Assembly: GCF_008935055.1 (NCBI RefSeq) | Contig: NZ_CP043028.1 | Location: 447,501-511,500 of the forward strand | Origin: Pseudobutyrivibrio xylanivorans | GTDB lineage: Bacteria > Bacillota > Clostridia > Lachnospirales > Lachnospiraceae | Length of the DNA: 64,000 nt | Direction: 5' to 3' | Shown here: positions 45,945 through 55,159 of the stretch, in pieces | Position numbering within the stretch: position 1 is the stretch's first letter | Layout of the letters: each line of letters starts with the position of its first letter | Position numbers and translations under genes: made by a program | The notes under the pieces: generated by a model | What the model was told of the DNA's origin: nothing | The model's database searches: none | Seen by the model: the letters and a program-made list of their open reading frames with translations, nothing else

Positions 45945-47345
45945 TTATATCTCGTCTAACACTTCCTGTATTCTCGCCTTTGCGTTATCAATGTCATCCT
46001 GATTTGGATCCATTACATATACGCTCTTTTTCAGTGAGTAGACGTTATTATACTCACCAGTCCCGCCAACGCTTATTTTTTCAATGTTCCACTCTCCTGG
46101 ATTTGATAACTGAAATGAAACCAAATCAGCAATCTCTTCAGAAGATAAATCTGTGGCAAAGGTGCCATCACATTTTCTAAGAATCTCTCCGTAATTCTTT
46201 AAAATAGCCTTTGAAGTCAACTTCTGTACAACAGACTGAATAACGTTCATCTGGTTTACACCTCGCTGAACATCGCCTCTTGCAAAGGAATGTCTCTCGC
46301 GGACAAATGCCAATGCCTCCAAGCCGCTAAGCTCGTTATCACCCTTTTTGAAATGACCAATGTTTTCTACATCAAAAGCATAATCAGACCAAACTGTAAT
46401 TCCGCCCATAGCATCAATCAAGCCCTCGAAGCCGCTGTAATTAAGCTTGAAGTAATGGTCCATCTTTATGCCATAAAGCATCTCCATTGTCGCCTCAGAA
46501 ACCTCAATTCCGTATATTCCTGAGTGAGTAAGCTTGTCCTTAACTCCGTTGGAAATAGATAATGGAACATAATAGTCTCTAGGTGTTGACACAAGGAGGA
46601 TGTGCTTTGTACCTGGATTAACAACCGCAATAATATTTACATCTGAACGGCTTGTCACTGAAATGTGCCCCCAGGTATCCTTGCCACTGATATAAACAAC
46701 AAATGGCTTCTCTGATGAAATAACATTTGAAGCTTCAACCTTCTTGGAAACCTTAATCTCGTTAACTAAACGAAGGTTATCCTTCTCCTCAAGCATCTCC
46801 ACATAAGATGTATTCAAGACAGCTCCGGCACATTCCTCATTAATTAGGCCTTCAACAGATGACATTGGACTATCGTAGGTACTTGTAATGATTGAATATT
46901 TGTCCAGCTTCTTAGCAAGCTTCTTGTCAGAAATATCTTCAGAAACTCCAACTATTTCATTTTCCAGATCCGCAATAGACTCAGCCTCAGAATCCTTTAA
47001 AACATAAACGCCGTAGCTTGTTATCTCCGTAGTCTGGTTTGCAATAGTTTTCAGTGCTTCCTCACTGTCTAAATAGAAATAAATTCCTTCTATATTTCCT
47101 ACGATTGAAAGCACGATGAGCAATATTCCAAGTACTCTATATGCAGTCTTTTTATGGAGCAGGAAATAACCGCCCGCACCAAAAAGAAGCAGGATAAGTA
47201 AGACTATAACCACGCAATGTAAAACGGGAAGTATAGAGATACTCATCATGTGTCTAAGCAATACAACAAGTAAGGTTCCAATAGTAATTGCACACGCACA
47301 CAAAAGAACCTTGAGTATAACCTGTTCTCTCTTATTATTTTTCAT
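45945..47345 (-). CDS. LytR-CpsA-Psr (LCP) family polymer-to-wall ligase
   Basis: A 466-residue membrane protein. Three N-terminal helices (about 15-85) precede an extracytoplasmic part with a substrate-binding-like segment (about 105-200), then the LCP domain (about 225-385): KHILLVSTPRDYYVP, MEMLYGIKMDHYFKLNY, LIDAMGGITV and LEALAFVRERHSFARGDVQR, with the conserved Arg and Asp residues that bind the lipid-pyrophosphate. It attaches teichoic acid or capsule to peptidoglycan. It is the first gene of the glycan cluster, so the cluster's polymer is probably wall-bound. Confidence 0.93.
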   Translation of the reverse strand: MKNNKREQVILKVLLCACAITIGTLLVVLLRHMMSISILPVLHCVVIVLLILLLFGAGGYFLLHKKTAYRVLGILLIVLSIVGNIEGIYFYLDSEEALKTIANQTTEITSYGVYVLKDSEAESIADLENEIVGVSEDISDKKLAKKLDKYSIITSTYDSPMSSVEGLINEECAGAVLNTSYVEMLEEKDNLRLVNEIKVSKKVEASNVISSEKPFVVYISGKDTWGHISVTSRSDVNIIAVVNPGTKHILLVSTPRDYYVPLSISNGVKDKLTHSGIYGIEVSEATMEMLYGIKMDHYFKLNYSGFEGLIDAMGGITVWSDYAFDVENIGHFKKGDNELSGLEALAFVRERHSFARGDVQRGVNQMNVIQSVVQKLTSKAILKNYGEILRKCDGTFATDLSSEEIADLVSFQLSNPGEWNIEKISVGGTGEYNNVYSLKKSVYVMDPNQDDIDNAKARIQEVLDEI

Positions 47346-47720
47346 TGTTCTACCCTACTATTAAATTTTTATTTTTGTGTTGGAATGAAAAAACCGCATC
47401 ACAAAAGATTGAGATATATCTTGATAGAAATATCCGCAGAAATGGATTAATTCTCCCTTTAAATCCAAACGTTAGGGATTATAACATACTGCCCAATATT
47501 TTAAAACCGGTATTGTTTAAAATGTACACCGGTGGCAAAAACGGATAGGTTATGGCAAGATTGAAACTGTGGCATAAAATGCCGCAATCACATACCATTT
47601 CTGACATTCTCAGCATATAACACTTTATGATTTCGCTAAATGTTCACGTAATCTTCGCATACAATAATTGACAAAGTGATATAATACCCCTAACAGTAGT
47701 ATTTGTGGAGTGTAATAATT
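47346..47720. promoter_or_regulatory. Divergent intergenic region between the LCP and PAS/GAF genes
   Basis: A 375-nt region with no convincing gene. It holds an extended -10 on the plus strand, TGATATAAT at 47677-47685, about 36 nt before the start at 47721. The minus-strand promoter of the glycan cluster must also lie here but is not clear by eye. Confidence 0.5.
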
Positions 47721-48695
47721 ATGGGGAAAGAGCTTTACAGAGATTTAAAAAAATTGGCTTCGGCCTCTCCACTTCCGTGCGCTATTCTTTCAGTGGAGAA
47801 AACAAAAGACGGTAACTGTGGTGAAGTAAACTACTTTGCAATCAATGAACCATTCAAAAGAAGCTTCTATTGTTTACTTCAGCAAACAAACAATATAAAC
47901 AGTATCAGTTACGAGCAATTCGACAGCTTCGTTGAAGGCAAGTCATACGCTTCCTTCCTTGCGAAGGAGCCAAAGTTCGAAGATATAGTGTTCAAGGCAG
48001 CTTGGCATGGGGAGCCAATCAGAACCTACGTTGACACTACTAGAGCTTACGGCAACTGGACTGAAATCATTCTCATGCCAATAAACTGCGAGCATGAGGA
48101 CAATGTTTCCTATTGTCAGTTCATGTACACACTAAACAAAAGCATGGATCCTGACAAATTTGCCATGGTTTCACCTGAGATTTCAAGCTTCGTAATTAAG
48201 ACCTGCCTTGAATTGAACGAGGATAGGGATTTTATAAAGAATCTTAATGATGTAGCCAGGGAAATCCGTGAATACACCAACTCCTTCGCTTGTAGCCTTA
48301 TTTCTATAGACAGGGAGATGCAGACCTTCAAAATCGTCAGCGAAAGTGTGCTAAATGATATGTTTAGCATAAAAGAGATTTTTAAGGATTTGCCTTATGA
48401 AATTATCGAGTCTTGGGATGAATTGATGGAAGGCACAAACTCTATCATCATTAAGGATGAGAGTGATATGCACCATTACGAAGAGAAATCTCCGTTTTGG
48501 GCTTCAACTCTTCGACGCGACAACGTGAAGAGCCTATGCCTAGTGCCTCTCGTAAGACACAAAGAAACTATCGGATATTTGTACATTGCAAACTTCGACA
48601 TTGCACGGACTTCACAGTACAAAGAAACCCTGGAGCTGATATCTGGATTCATATCCACCGAATTAGCCAGCTACCAGTCGACAAAAGCACCTTAA
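47721..48695 (+). CDS. PAS/GAF-like sensor protein without an output domain
   Basis: A 324-residue cytoplasmic protein. Residues about 1-150 have a PAS-like layout (SPLPCAILSVEKTKDG near the start, FEDIVFKAAWHGEPIRT), and 165-324 look like a GAF domain (DFIKNLNDVAREIREYTNSF, LCLVPLVRHKETIGYLYIAN). Similar segments precede GGDEF domains in related bacteria, but here the protein ends after the GAF part. ATG 47721 is chosen because GGAG lies 10 nt upstream; an in-frame TTG at 47703 lies ahead of that site. It may bind a partner or a small ligand. Confidence 0.6.
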   Translation: MGKELYRDLKKLASASPLPCAILSVEKTKDGNCGEVNYFAINEPFKRSFYCLLQQTNNINSISYEQFDSFVEGKSYASFLAKEPKFEDIVFKAAWHGEPIRTYVDTTRAYGNWTEIILMPINCEHEDNVSYCQFMYTLNKSMDPDKFAMVSPEISSFVIKTCLELNEDRDFIKNLNDVAREIREYTNSFACSLISIDREMQTFKIVSESVLNDMFSIKEIFKDLPYEIIESWDELMEGTNSIIIKDESDMHHYEEKSPFWASTLRRDNVKSLCLVPLVRHKETIGYLYIANFDIARTSQYKETLELISGFISTELASYQSTKAP

Positions 48696-48721
48696 AATGC
48701 AATTGCCCACAGCATAACAAA

Positions 48722-48811
48722 AGCCTCTAGTTACGCCTACAAGCCTTAGGTCTCTCTGTTCGACTACATGTCTCACTGAGAGACCTAAGAGCTTGATGGC
48801 TACTAGAGGCT
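48722..48811 (-). ncRNA. Structured element, copy 4 (between the PAS/GAF gene and deoD)
   Basis: Outer stem AGCCTCTAGT/ACTAGAGGCT (10 bp), CAAGC/GCUUG with a bulged U, a CUUAGGUCUCUC/GAGAGACCUAAG stem, and apical unit GUGAGAC-AUGUA-GUCGAAC, where U-A replaces C-G at the second pair. It lies 39 nt after the deoD stop in the same orientation as copies 1-3, and 27 nt after the stop of the convergent plus-strand gene. On the plus strand it is followed by ATTTTTAT, so it may also terminate that gene. Confidence 0.65.
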
Positions 48812-48849
48812 ATTTTTATATACGCTCCTACGACAGGGGCTTCTTATTA

Positions 48850-49572
48850 TTAAAGTGCAATTGCAGTTTCAAGTGCAAGCTTCATCATCTCTGTGAACGA
48901 CTTCTGGCGCTCCTCAGCTGGAATTTCCTCTGATGTTACAAATGAATCAGAAATTGTAAGCATACAAGTTGCGTTCTTTCCAAGCATGTTTGCGTTGTTG
49001 AAAAGTGCAAAGCTTTCCATCTCTACGCAGTCGCAACCGCAACGCTCCTTAACAGCCTTCCAGCCACCCATCTCAGGTGCTGTGTAGAACTGATCTGAAG
49101 AATGAACCTTTGCAAGCTTAGCATCGATTCCAAGCTCCTTAGCCTTTGCAATAGCGATATCATTAATCTTCTTGCTAGGATAAAGTGTCTTTTCCTCTAC
49201 ACCATTTGTGAACTTAGCAAATGTGCTCTCAGAAAATGCGCTCTCAGAAATAACTACATCAAGTACGTTAAGATTCTCTGTGTAGCTTCCTGCAGAACCA
49301 ATTCTAATAATATTCTCTACATCATAAAAAGCAAAAAGTTCATATGAATAAATACCGATTGAAGGCATACCCATTCCACTTGCCATAACTGACACTGGAA
49401 CACCCTTATATGTTCCTGTAAAACCAAGACAATTGCGGACTGTGTTTACACACTTAACATCCTCCAAGAAATTGTCTGCCACGAACTTTGCGCGGAGAGG
49501 ATCTCCTGGCATAAGAACGGTTTTAGCGAAATCTCCTTTATTCGCCTCATTATGTGGTGTTGCCATATTCAC
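48850..49572 (-). CDS. deoD: Purine nucleoside phosphorylase, DeoD type
   Basis: A 240-residue hexameric-type phosphorylase that splits purine (deoxy)nucleosides with phosphate for salvage. MATPHNEANKGDFAKTVLMPGDPLRAK is typical, with the phosphate-binding Gly/Arg in GDPLR, then GMGMPSIGIYSYELF, RIGSAGSY and the base-contacting VEMESFALF and SDSF segments. The start is supported by AGGAGG-like sequence upstream. It is followed by structured element copy 4. Confidence 0.96.
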   Translation of the reverse strand: MNMATPHNEANKGDFAKTVLMPGDPLRAKFVADNFLEDVKCVNTVRNCLGFTGTYKGVPVSVMASGMGMPSIGIYSYELFAFYDVENIIRIGSAGSYTENLNVLDVVISESAFSESTFAKFTNGVEEKTLYPSKKINDIAIAKAKELGIDAKLAKVHSSDQFYTAPEMGGWKAVKERCGCDCVEMESFALFNNANMLGKNATCMLTISDSFVTSEEIPAEERQKSFTEMMKLALETAIAL

Positions 49573-49672
49573 GACCTCCTTATTAAATATTAATTTATAC
49601 TTTAATTTTAAGCTAGAAATTAATTCTAACTTATTAACATATTTATTTCAACGATTAATCGTTATCCACAAT

Positions 49673-50893
49673 CTACTTATAATTATAGAAATAATGTGCA
49701 TTAATGGTGGTTCCGGCTGTCCTATCCAAGAATCCTTCCTGTCCAGCAGCAACCTGCGAATCATGAAGCGCCTGAGCATAGGTATATGTACAGAAAAACA
49801 GTGCATCCGTATTGATATTTCCGGCGATAGCCTGAGCAGCCGCATACTGGCAGGCACTGTTAGGCCCCTCTGCAAGAATTAATGCTACGCGGCCTGATGT
49901 AACCGGTGCAAACTGACCTGATGCGTAAACAACCCCTGGAATTGTATTAGGGAACTTAGAGCTGGCCACTCTGTTCATAACTACAGAGCCAACAGCCAAG
50001 CGACCCGCATCGCCCTGATTTGCAGCCTCAGCCTGAATCAGCGCTGCTAAAATCAGAGTCTCTTCATCATTAGTGCTGTAGCCACCCTTGTATGCACCAT
50101 GCTCACCTGCAAGCTTCTGCGCCAACGCAATCTGGGCATCCTGATACTGCTTAAGAATTCTCTTCTCGTATTCCTTCGCCTCAGAAAGCTGCTGTTCTAA
50201 TACTGCAAGTGCCGCCTGGGTGTCCGCAATCTGTGAATTGGTTGTATTGAGGGCCGATGTAGCACTTCCCACCAATCCTCCAAGCTGACTTCTCTTTGAA
50301 TTTAATGAATCCTGATAAGCATTAAGTTGTCGATTCTTTTCCTCAACCTCTTCTTTCTTTGCATTTAATTCTGCCTGAGTCTTTTCAAACCTAGCAATCT
50401 GACGCTGATCGTAGGATGTAATCTGAGACATGTACTCCAATCTCTGCAAAAACTCTGACATGGAGCCGCTCTCCAAAAAATTAACCAGGGTATTGGTAGA
50501 CTTAGACTCGTACATGTATTTAATTCTAAGCTTCATAGCCTTTCGCTGAGTATCCAAAGAGGCCTGAATCTTATCAATTTCCTTATTCAAGGTCTCAATA
50601 TCTGCCTCCACTGCAGCAATATTCTCCTCGGTCTCAGAAATCTCACCCGAAACTACAGAAATCTGATTATTCAAATTAGAAATCTGTCCCGATAAATCAT
50701 TAGCCTGAGACTCCAGCTGATTTTTGGCATCCTCAGTTTCTTTCTGCTTATTTTTAATGTCGTCTACAGCCTTGGAAGCATTCTGAGATTCCTCTTTGAG
50801 CCTATCAACTTCAGATTGTGAAGCCTGGGCTGAACCGCACACTGAAAGTGATAAAAGAATCACCGCCAAAAATGTGCAAAGCTTCCTTTTCAT
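49673..50893 (-). CDS. Secreted cell wall hydrolase: coiled coil plus SleB-type domain
   Basis: A 406-residue exported protein. A signal peptide (about 1-24, ending GSAQA) leads into a long coiled coil (about 26-250) with PcsB-like heptads (QLESQANDLSGQISNLN), then a hydrolase_2/SleB-type domain (about 280-400) with ETLILAALIQAEAANQGDAG (catalytic Glu), AVGSVVMNRVAS and ALFFCTYTYAQA. The coiled coil probably regulates the enzyme, which would cut peptidoglycan during division or growth. ATG 50893 has GGGGGAAAGG next to it; ATG 50905 (four residues longer) is also possible. A DnaA box (49662-49670) lies just after its stop. Confidence 0.85.
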   Translation of the reverse strand: MKRKLCTFLAVILLSLSVCGSAQASQSEVDRLKEESQNASKAVDDIKNKQKETEDAKNQLESQANDLSGQISNLNNQISVVSGEISETEENIAAVEADIETLNKEIDKIQASLDTQRKAMKLRIKYMYESKSTNTLVNFLESGSMSEFLQRLEYMSQITSYDQRQIARFEKTQAELNAKKEEVEEKNRQLNAYQDSLNSKRSQLGGLVGSATSALNTTNSQIADTQAALAVLEQQLSEAKEYEKRILKQYQDAQIALAQKLAGEHGAYKGGYSTNDEETLILAALIQAEAANQGDAGRLAVGSVVMNRVASSKFPNTIPGVVYASGQFAPVTSGRVALILAEGPNSACQYAAAQAIAGNINTDALFFCTYTYAQALHDSQVAAGQEGFLDRTAGTTINAHYFYNYK

Positions 50894-50921
50894 CCTTTCC
50901 CCCATTTAAATCCTACCTGTC

Positions 50922-51449
50922 CTACCTATTAGATCTGCTGATAGCTTCAACAGCAACTGCGCCGCCGCGCACAATTTGAACCTTCTTGAATCTTGATTTA
51001 AGAAGGGCTATCAACTCATTATTTTTATTTTCTGTGAGGGTACATTCAAAGAGAACTGTATCCCCACCAATATCGCAAATCTTTACGCTACCACCTCTGT
51101 CAAAAACCTCAGCAATTTGAAAAGCCTCAGTCTTTCCAACAGAATCAAGGCCATGAACTGTGGCGTAAAGTATCTCCTTCATGTGAATTGGAATTGTGGT
51201 TAAATCAATAACCTTAATTACCTCTACCATGGCATTAAGCTGCTTTTTAATCTGCTCAAAGGTCACATCGTCAGCCTTTACAGAAATGGTCATTCTCGAA
51301 ACATCTTCCTGTTCGGTGGTACCAACTGTGAGAGTCTGAAGATTGTAGGACTTTGCTGAAAAAAGTCCAGACACCTTCGCCAATACACCAACCTGATTTT
51401 CTACATATAAAGCAATCCATCTGTTTTTCATCTTGTCCATGTCATCCAC
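50922..51449 (-). CDS. ilvN: Acetolactate synthase, small regulatory subunit
   Basis: A 175-residue protein with an N-terminal ACT domain (about 9-85; WIALYVENQVGVLAKVSGLF), which binds valine for feedback inhibition, and the ALS_ss C-terminal domain (about 90-165; MKEILYATVHGLDS). It pairs with the large subunit encoded 6 nt upstream. Confidence 0.95.
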   Translation of the reverse strand: MDDMDKMKNRWIALYVENQVGVLAKVSGLFSAKSYNLQTLTVGTTEQEDVSRMTISVKADDVTFEQIKKQLNAMVEVIKVIDLTTIPIHMKEILYATVHGLDSVGKTEAFQIAEVFDRGGSVKICDIGGDTVLFECTLTENKNNELIALLKSRFKKVQIVRGGAVAVEAISRSNR

Positions 51450-51455
51450 CTCATG

Positions 51456-53144
51456 CTATTTCAAAATCATGTCGCCAAGCGGTGTACCGCTCTTTACCAT
51501 TGGAAGTACCAAATCATCTGGTGAAACTATAAAGTCAATTAAAGTAATGCCTTTATTTTTCTTGGCCTCCTTCAGGGCAGGAACAACGCCATCCGCATCG
51601 GTAACCCTAATTGCCTTACACTGATATCCCTCTGCCCATTTTAGGAAGTCTGGATAATAGCTTCCATCCTCGGCAGATAAATCGGTGATTTCGTATCTTT
51701 TTCCATAGAATAGCTGCTGCATCTGACGAACCATACCAAGGGTCGAATTATTAAACAAGCATATAACAACACTTACACCAATCGTCATTGCGGTGGCCAT
51801 TTCCTGCATATTCATTTGGAAACCGCCATCTCCTGTAACCAGTACCACATCCTTCTTTGGATTGCCAATCGATGCGCCAATGGCAGCAGGGAAACCGAAT
51901 CCCATGGTACCAAGACCACCTGAAGTAATGAACTCCTGACCTTCATTCAATTTTATAAATTGGGTTGCCCACATCTGATGCTGACCAACATCGGTAACGA
52001 TATTTGCCTTTGGGAACACTTCGTTGATTCCCTCACAAATTGTCTGAGGGCAAACGCCGACCTTTGATTTTGGCATTGTCAAAGGATGTTCTTTCTCCCA
52101 GGCTTTCAACTCACAAAGCCACTTTTTTGTATCCATCGCCTCCGCGTATTCGCAAAGACGCTCAAGAGCGATTTTTGCATCAGCCGTAACCGGAACATCA
52201 ACAACTACATTTCTTGAGATAGATGCAGAAGCAATATCCACATGAACAATCTGAGCCTTTGGTGCGAATTCATCAAGCTCGCCTGTAATTCTATCATTGA
52301 ATCTGGTGCCGATTGAGAAAAGTACATCGCACTCAGTAACTGCCTTATTGGCAGCAAATCTTCCATGCATACCACAGTTACCAATGTAAAGCGGACTATC
52401 CTCTGGCATAACACCCTTACCCATAATAGTTGTGGTAACTGGGATGTTCATCTTTGTGGCAAATTCAAGAAGATTCTTCTGAGCGCCAGCAATTCGAACA
52501 CCGCCACCAGCCAATATCAATGGGCGCTTAGCGTTTTTCAGTAAACGATAGGCCTTCTTAAGCTGACCAATATGTACATTTTCATTTGGATGATAACCAC
52601 GAATATCAACGTGGTCTGGGTACTCCGGCGAACCAGAGGTAACCTGAATATCTTTTGGAATATCAATAAGAACTGGGCCAGGCTTTCCTGTAGAAGCCAC
52701 CTGAAAGCCCATCTTGATGAGCTTGCCCATATCTTCACGATTGCGAACAGTAACTCCAAACTTTGTGATAGAGCGCGTCATGCCCACAATATCAACCTCC
52801 TGGAAAGCATCATTTCCAATGAGATGAAGCGGAACCTGACCAGTAAAAATCACCATTGGAATGCTGTCATAATAAGCGTCAGCAATACCGGTGATTGTAT
52901 TAGTAGCACCAGGGCCCGAGGTCACTAGGACGACGGCGGTCTTTCCGGTAGCTCGAGCGTAGCCCTCTGCCTCATGTACCAGTGCCTGCTCATGACGGCC
53001 CAGTACCACTCGAATACCTTCAGTCTTGTAGAGCTCGTCTACAATATCCGTAATCATACCTCCAGGGTACGCAAAGATAGTGTCTACTCCCTCTTCCTTC
53101 AACGCCTTAACAAATAACTTTCGTCCAGTGATGTTCAATGCCAT
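51456..53144 (-). CDS. ilvB: Acetolactate synthase, large catalytic subunit
   Basis: A 562-residue TPP enzyme that makes 2-acetolactate for valine/leucine or 2-aceto-2-hydroxybutyrate for isoleucine. The TPP-activating Glu is in VVLGRHEQALVHEAEGYAR (about 52), FAD/central domain motifs in LILAGGGVRIAG, and the TPP/Mg motif in VTGDGGFQMNMQEMATA with the N at LFNNSTLG. It follows folA by 36 nt without its own leader or T-box, so it appears to be transcribed with thyA-folA. Confidence 0.96.
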   Translation of the reverse strand: MALNITGRKLFVKALKEEGVDTIFAYPGGMITDIVDELYKTEGIRVVLGRHEQALVHEAEGYARATGKTAVVLVTSGPGATNTITGIADAYYDSIPMVIFTGQVPLHLIGNDAFQEVDIVGMTRSITKFGVTVRNREDMGKLIKMGFQVASTGKPGPVLIDIPKDIQVTSGSPEYPDHVDIRGYHPNENVHIGQLKKAYRLLKNAKRPLILAGGGVRIAGAQKNLLEFATKMNIPVTTTIMGKGVMPEDSPLYIGNCGMHGRFAANKAVTECDVLFSIGTRFNDRITGELDEFAPKAQIVHVDIASASISRNVVVDVPVTADAKIALERLCEYAEAMDTKKWLCELKAWEKEHPLTMPKSKVGVCPQTICEGINEVFPKANIVTDVGQHQMWATQFIKLNEGQEFITSGGLGTMGFGFPAAIGASIGNPKKDVVLVTGDGGFQMNMQEMATAMTIGVSVVICLFNNSTLGMVRQMQQLFYGKRYEITDLSAEDGSYYPDFLKWAEGYQCKAIRVTDADGVVPALKEAKKNKGITLIDFIVSPDDLVLPMVKSGTPLGDMILK

Positions 53145-53180
53145 TTTGATGTCCTCGTCTAAATGCTAGTTAACCAGTTA

Positions 53181-53666
53181 CTATTTAATGTACGTTCTGA
53201 AATAAAATTCTATATCATAATATGTCTGCTCTTCAGATTCGTCCGCAAGCTTCCACTCAGGCTTTTCATCCAGATTAGGGAAGTAGGTATCTGCATCATA
53301 AGCGTAATCCACATAGGTTACAAATGCTACACGGCACTCATCGAGCATCATTCTGTAAATACTTTCTCCTCCGATGATGAAGATGTCGTCAGAGTTATAT
53401 TTCTTTAATTCCTCGTCCAACTCCTCCTTTGAGTGAACAACGATTGCATCCTTTACCTGGTAGTTTTTATTTCGTGTGATAACAATATTAGTTCTATTTT
53501 TTAATGGTCTACAATTTGGAAAGCTCTCAAGAGTTTTTCGTCCCATAACAATCACTTTTCCAGTAGTTGTTTCTCGGAAAAACTTCATGTCATCAGGCAA
53601 AGTTGAAAGCAACTTATTGTCTTTTCCAATAGCCCAATTTTTATCTACTCTTACAATTATATTCAT
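53181..53666 (-). CDS. folA: Dihydrofolate reductase
   Basis: A 161-residue enzyme of normal DHFR length: MNIIVRVDKNWAIGKDNKLL, DMKFFRETTTGKVIVMGRKTLESFP (folate/NADPH binding), and DIFIIGGESIYRMML. It regenerates tetrahydrofolate oxidised by ThyA. It lies 11 nt after thyA. Confidence 0.96.
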   Translation of the reverse strand: MNIIVRVDKNWAIGKDNKLLSTLPDDMKFFRETTTGKVIVMGRKTLESFPNCRPLKNRTNIVITRNKNYQVKDAIVVHSKEELDEELKKYNSDDIFIIGGESIYRMMLDECRVAFVTYVDYAYDADTYFPNLDEKPEWKLADESEEQTYYDIEFYFRTYIK

Positions 53667-53677
53667 CTCATTCTCCT

Positions 53678-54529
53678 CTAGACTGCTATAGGTATGTTAC
53701 GTATCTGTTCGCCGGCTTCATAGCCTTCCACGATGAGATCATCAGTTGTGAAGTCGTAGAAGTTCTTAACCTCAGGGTTGAGGCGTACCTTAGGTGCTGG
53801 AAGCTCTGGTCTGCTGAGCAGTTCCTTGATAGCATCAACATGACGATCATAGATATGAGCATCTGCGATAACATGAACAAGCTGCCCTGGGATCATGTCG
53901 TTAACCTGTGCAACCATCATAAGTAGGATTGCATACTGGCAAACGTTCCAGTTATTTGCAGCAAGAATATCCTGTGAGCGCTGGTTAAGCACCATATTTA
54001 GAACAAGCTTGTCTGAATTCTTGTCCTTTGTAACATTATAAGTTGCTGAATAGCAGCATGGATCCAAATGTCCTGTTGCTAAATCGTGGAACTGGTAAAG
54101 GTTAGTCATGATTCGACGTGAATATGGTGTCTCCTTTAACTGCTTTAACACATAGTCCATCTGGTCAATCATCTCGCCTTTGAATTCAAACTTCTCGCCA
54201 ACAACGTACCCGTATGCAGTTCCAATAGAACCATTTTCATCAGCCCACTCATCCCATACATGTGGCTTAAGGTCATGAATATTGTTTGATTTACGCTGAT
54301 ATATCCAAAGCACCTCGTCCATGCAGGATTTAAGAGCTGTCTTTCTGAGGGTAAGAGCTGGAAACTCCTCTCTCAAATCGTATTTATTAACCACGCCAAA
54401 CTGCTTGATAGTGTAAGCCTTTTCACCTGTATCCTGCCAGGTTGGACGGACAATTTCATCCTTTGTATCAGTGCCATTTTCTAAAATATCGCGGCACATT
54501 TCTTTAAAAATAACGTCAGCTTTGCTCAT
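53678..54529 (-). CDS. thyA: Thymidylate synthase
   Basis: A 283-residue ThyA that methylates dUMP with methylene-tetrahydrofolate. The nucleophile Cys is in GHLDPCCYSATYNV (about 165), with LVLNMVLNQRSQDILAANNWNVCQYA and HIYDRHVDAIKELL following. The first gene of thyA-folA-ilvB-ilvN. It diverges from the small membrane protein at 54729, with the promoters in the 200-nt gap. Confidence 0.96.
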   Translation of the reverse strand: MSKADVIFKEMCRDILENGTDTKDEIVRPTWQDTGEKAYTIKQFGVVNKYDLREEFPALTLRKTALKSCMDEVLWIYQRKSNNIHDLKPHVWDEWADENGSIGTAYGYVVGEKFEFKGEMIDQMDYVLKQLKETPYSRRIMTNLYQFHDLATGHLDPCCYSATYNVTKDKNSDKLVLNMVLNQRSQDILAANNWNVCQYAILLMMVAQVNDMIPGQLVHVIADAHIYDRHVDAIKELLSRPELPAPKVRLNPEVKNFYDFTTDDLIVEGYEAGEQIRNIPIAV

Positions 54530-54630
54530 CGTAATCTCCCTTCGATACTACATTGGAGCTAGAGTTCACCTAGCTTATATACTTACTGTAAATTCTACCA
54601 AACATGCCCCGATTTGAACACCCTTTTGTC

Positions 54631-54659
54631 TTGAAAAAGCCGCCTGTTTGCGTTACTAT
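54631..54659 (+). promoter_or_regulatory. Possible promoter of the 81-residue membrane protein
   Basis: TTGAAA (54631-54636) and TACTAT (54654-54659) with a 17-nt spacer. The -10 is weak. Confidence 0.4.
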
Positions 54660-54728
54660 ATTTTTTAGTTATGTAATTAAAATTAAGTCATCTTCGGAAA
54701 ATCTAAGGCTTAATGTTTAGGAGAAGAA

Positions 54729-54974
54729 ATGAGTCAACAAAAGGTAGATCAGAAAAAATTAGACAAGAAAAATCGCAGATCCACATTAAGAAAGAAAAAG
54801 ATTGAAGAAATCGTTAGTCTTGCTATCGTTTCAATCATCGGACTTGCTATTGTGGCATGGGTTGGTTTCTCAGTTTACTCAAAGGTTCAGGATGCTGCCG
54901 CTGAGAATACTTCATACGAGTATTTCGACGTCGATACAGCAGCTATTCAGGATTATCTTTCATCATTAAATTAA
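54729..54974 (+). CDS. Small single-pass membrane protein
   Basis: An 81-residue protein: a highly basic N terminus (KKLDKKNRRSTLRKKKIEE), one transmembrane helix (about 27-48) and a short acidic outside tail. The strong AGGAG site and a clear terminator make it a real gene. No family is recognised. Confidence 0.75.
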   Translation: MSQQKVDQKKLDKKNRRSTLRKKKIEEIVSLAIVSIIGLAIVAWVGFSVYSKVQDAAAENTSYEYFDVDTAAIQDYLSSLN

Positions 54975-54990
54975 TATTTTAGTACTATTA

Positions 54991-55028
54991 GGCATCTGTT
55001 CGCATATCACGGACAGATGTCCTTTTTT
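54991..55028 (+). terminator. Terminator of the 81-residue protein gene
   Basis: GGCATCTGT/ACAGATGTCC stem followed by TTTTTT. Confidence 0.8.
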
Positions 55029-55159
55029 GTCTTAAAATTCACAGTTAAAACACAGTTTCTACACACTTTCCCACACCAGGGTGTTATAATTGATTTCAGA
55101 AAAGCAAAAAGCTTTCTATTATATGATTTTTTATTGGACTTTTTGAGGAGGGATCTGTG

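Noticed and set aside
47345..47548. A 67-codon plus-strand frame in the LCP/PAS-GAF intergenic region
   Set aside because: It has no ribosome binding site or recognisable sequence; it overlaps the LCP start region.
15428..48811. The four structured elements as a MITE, REP or CRISPR family
   Set aside because: Stem sequences differ but stay paired, and there are no regular spacers or constant inverted ends; copies of a mobile repeat would share the stems themselves.
53145..53180. A T-box or leader peptide ahead of ilvB
   Set aside because: Only 36 nt separate folA and ilvB, with no room for such an element.
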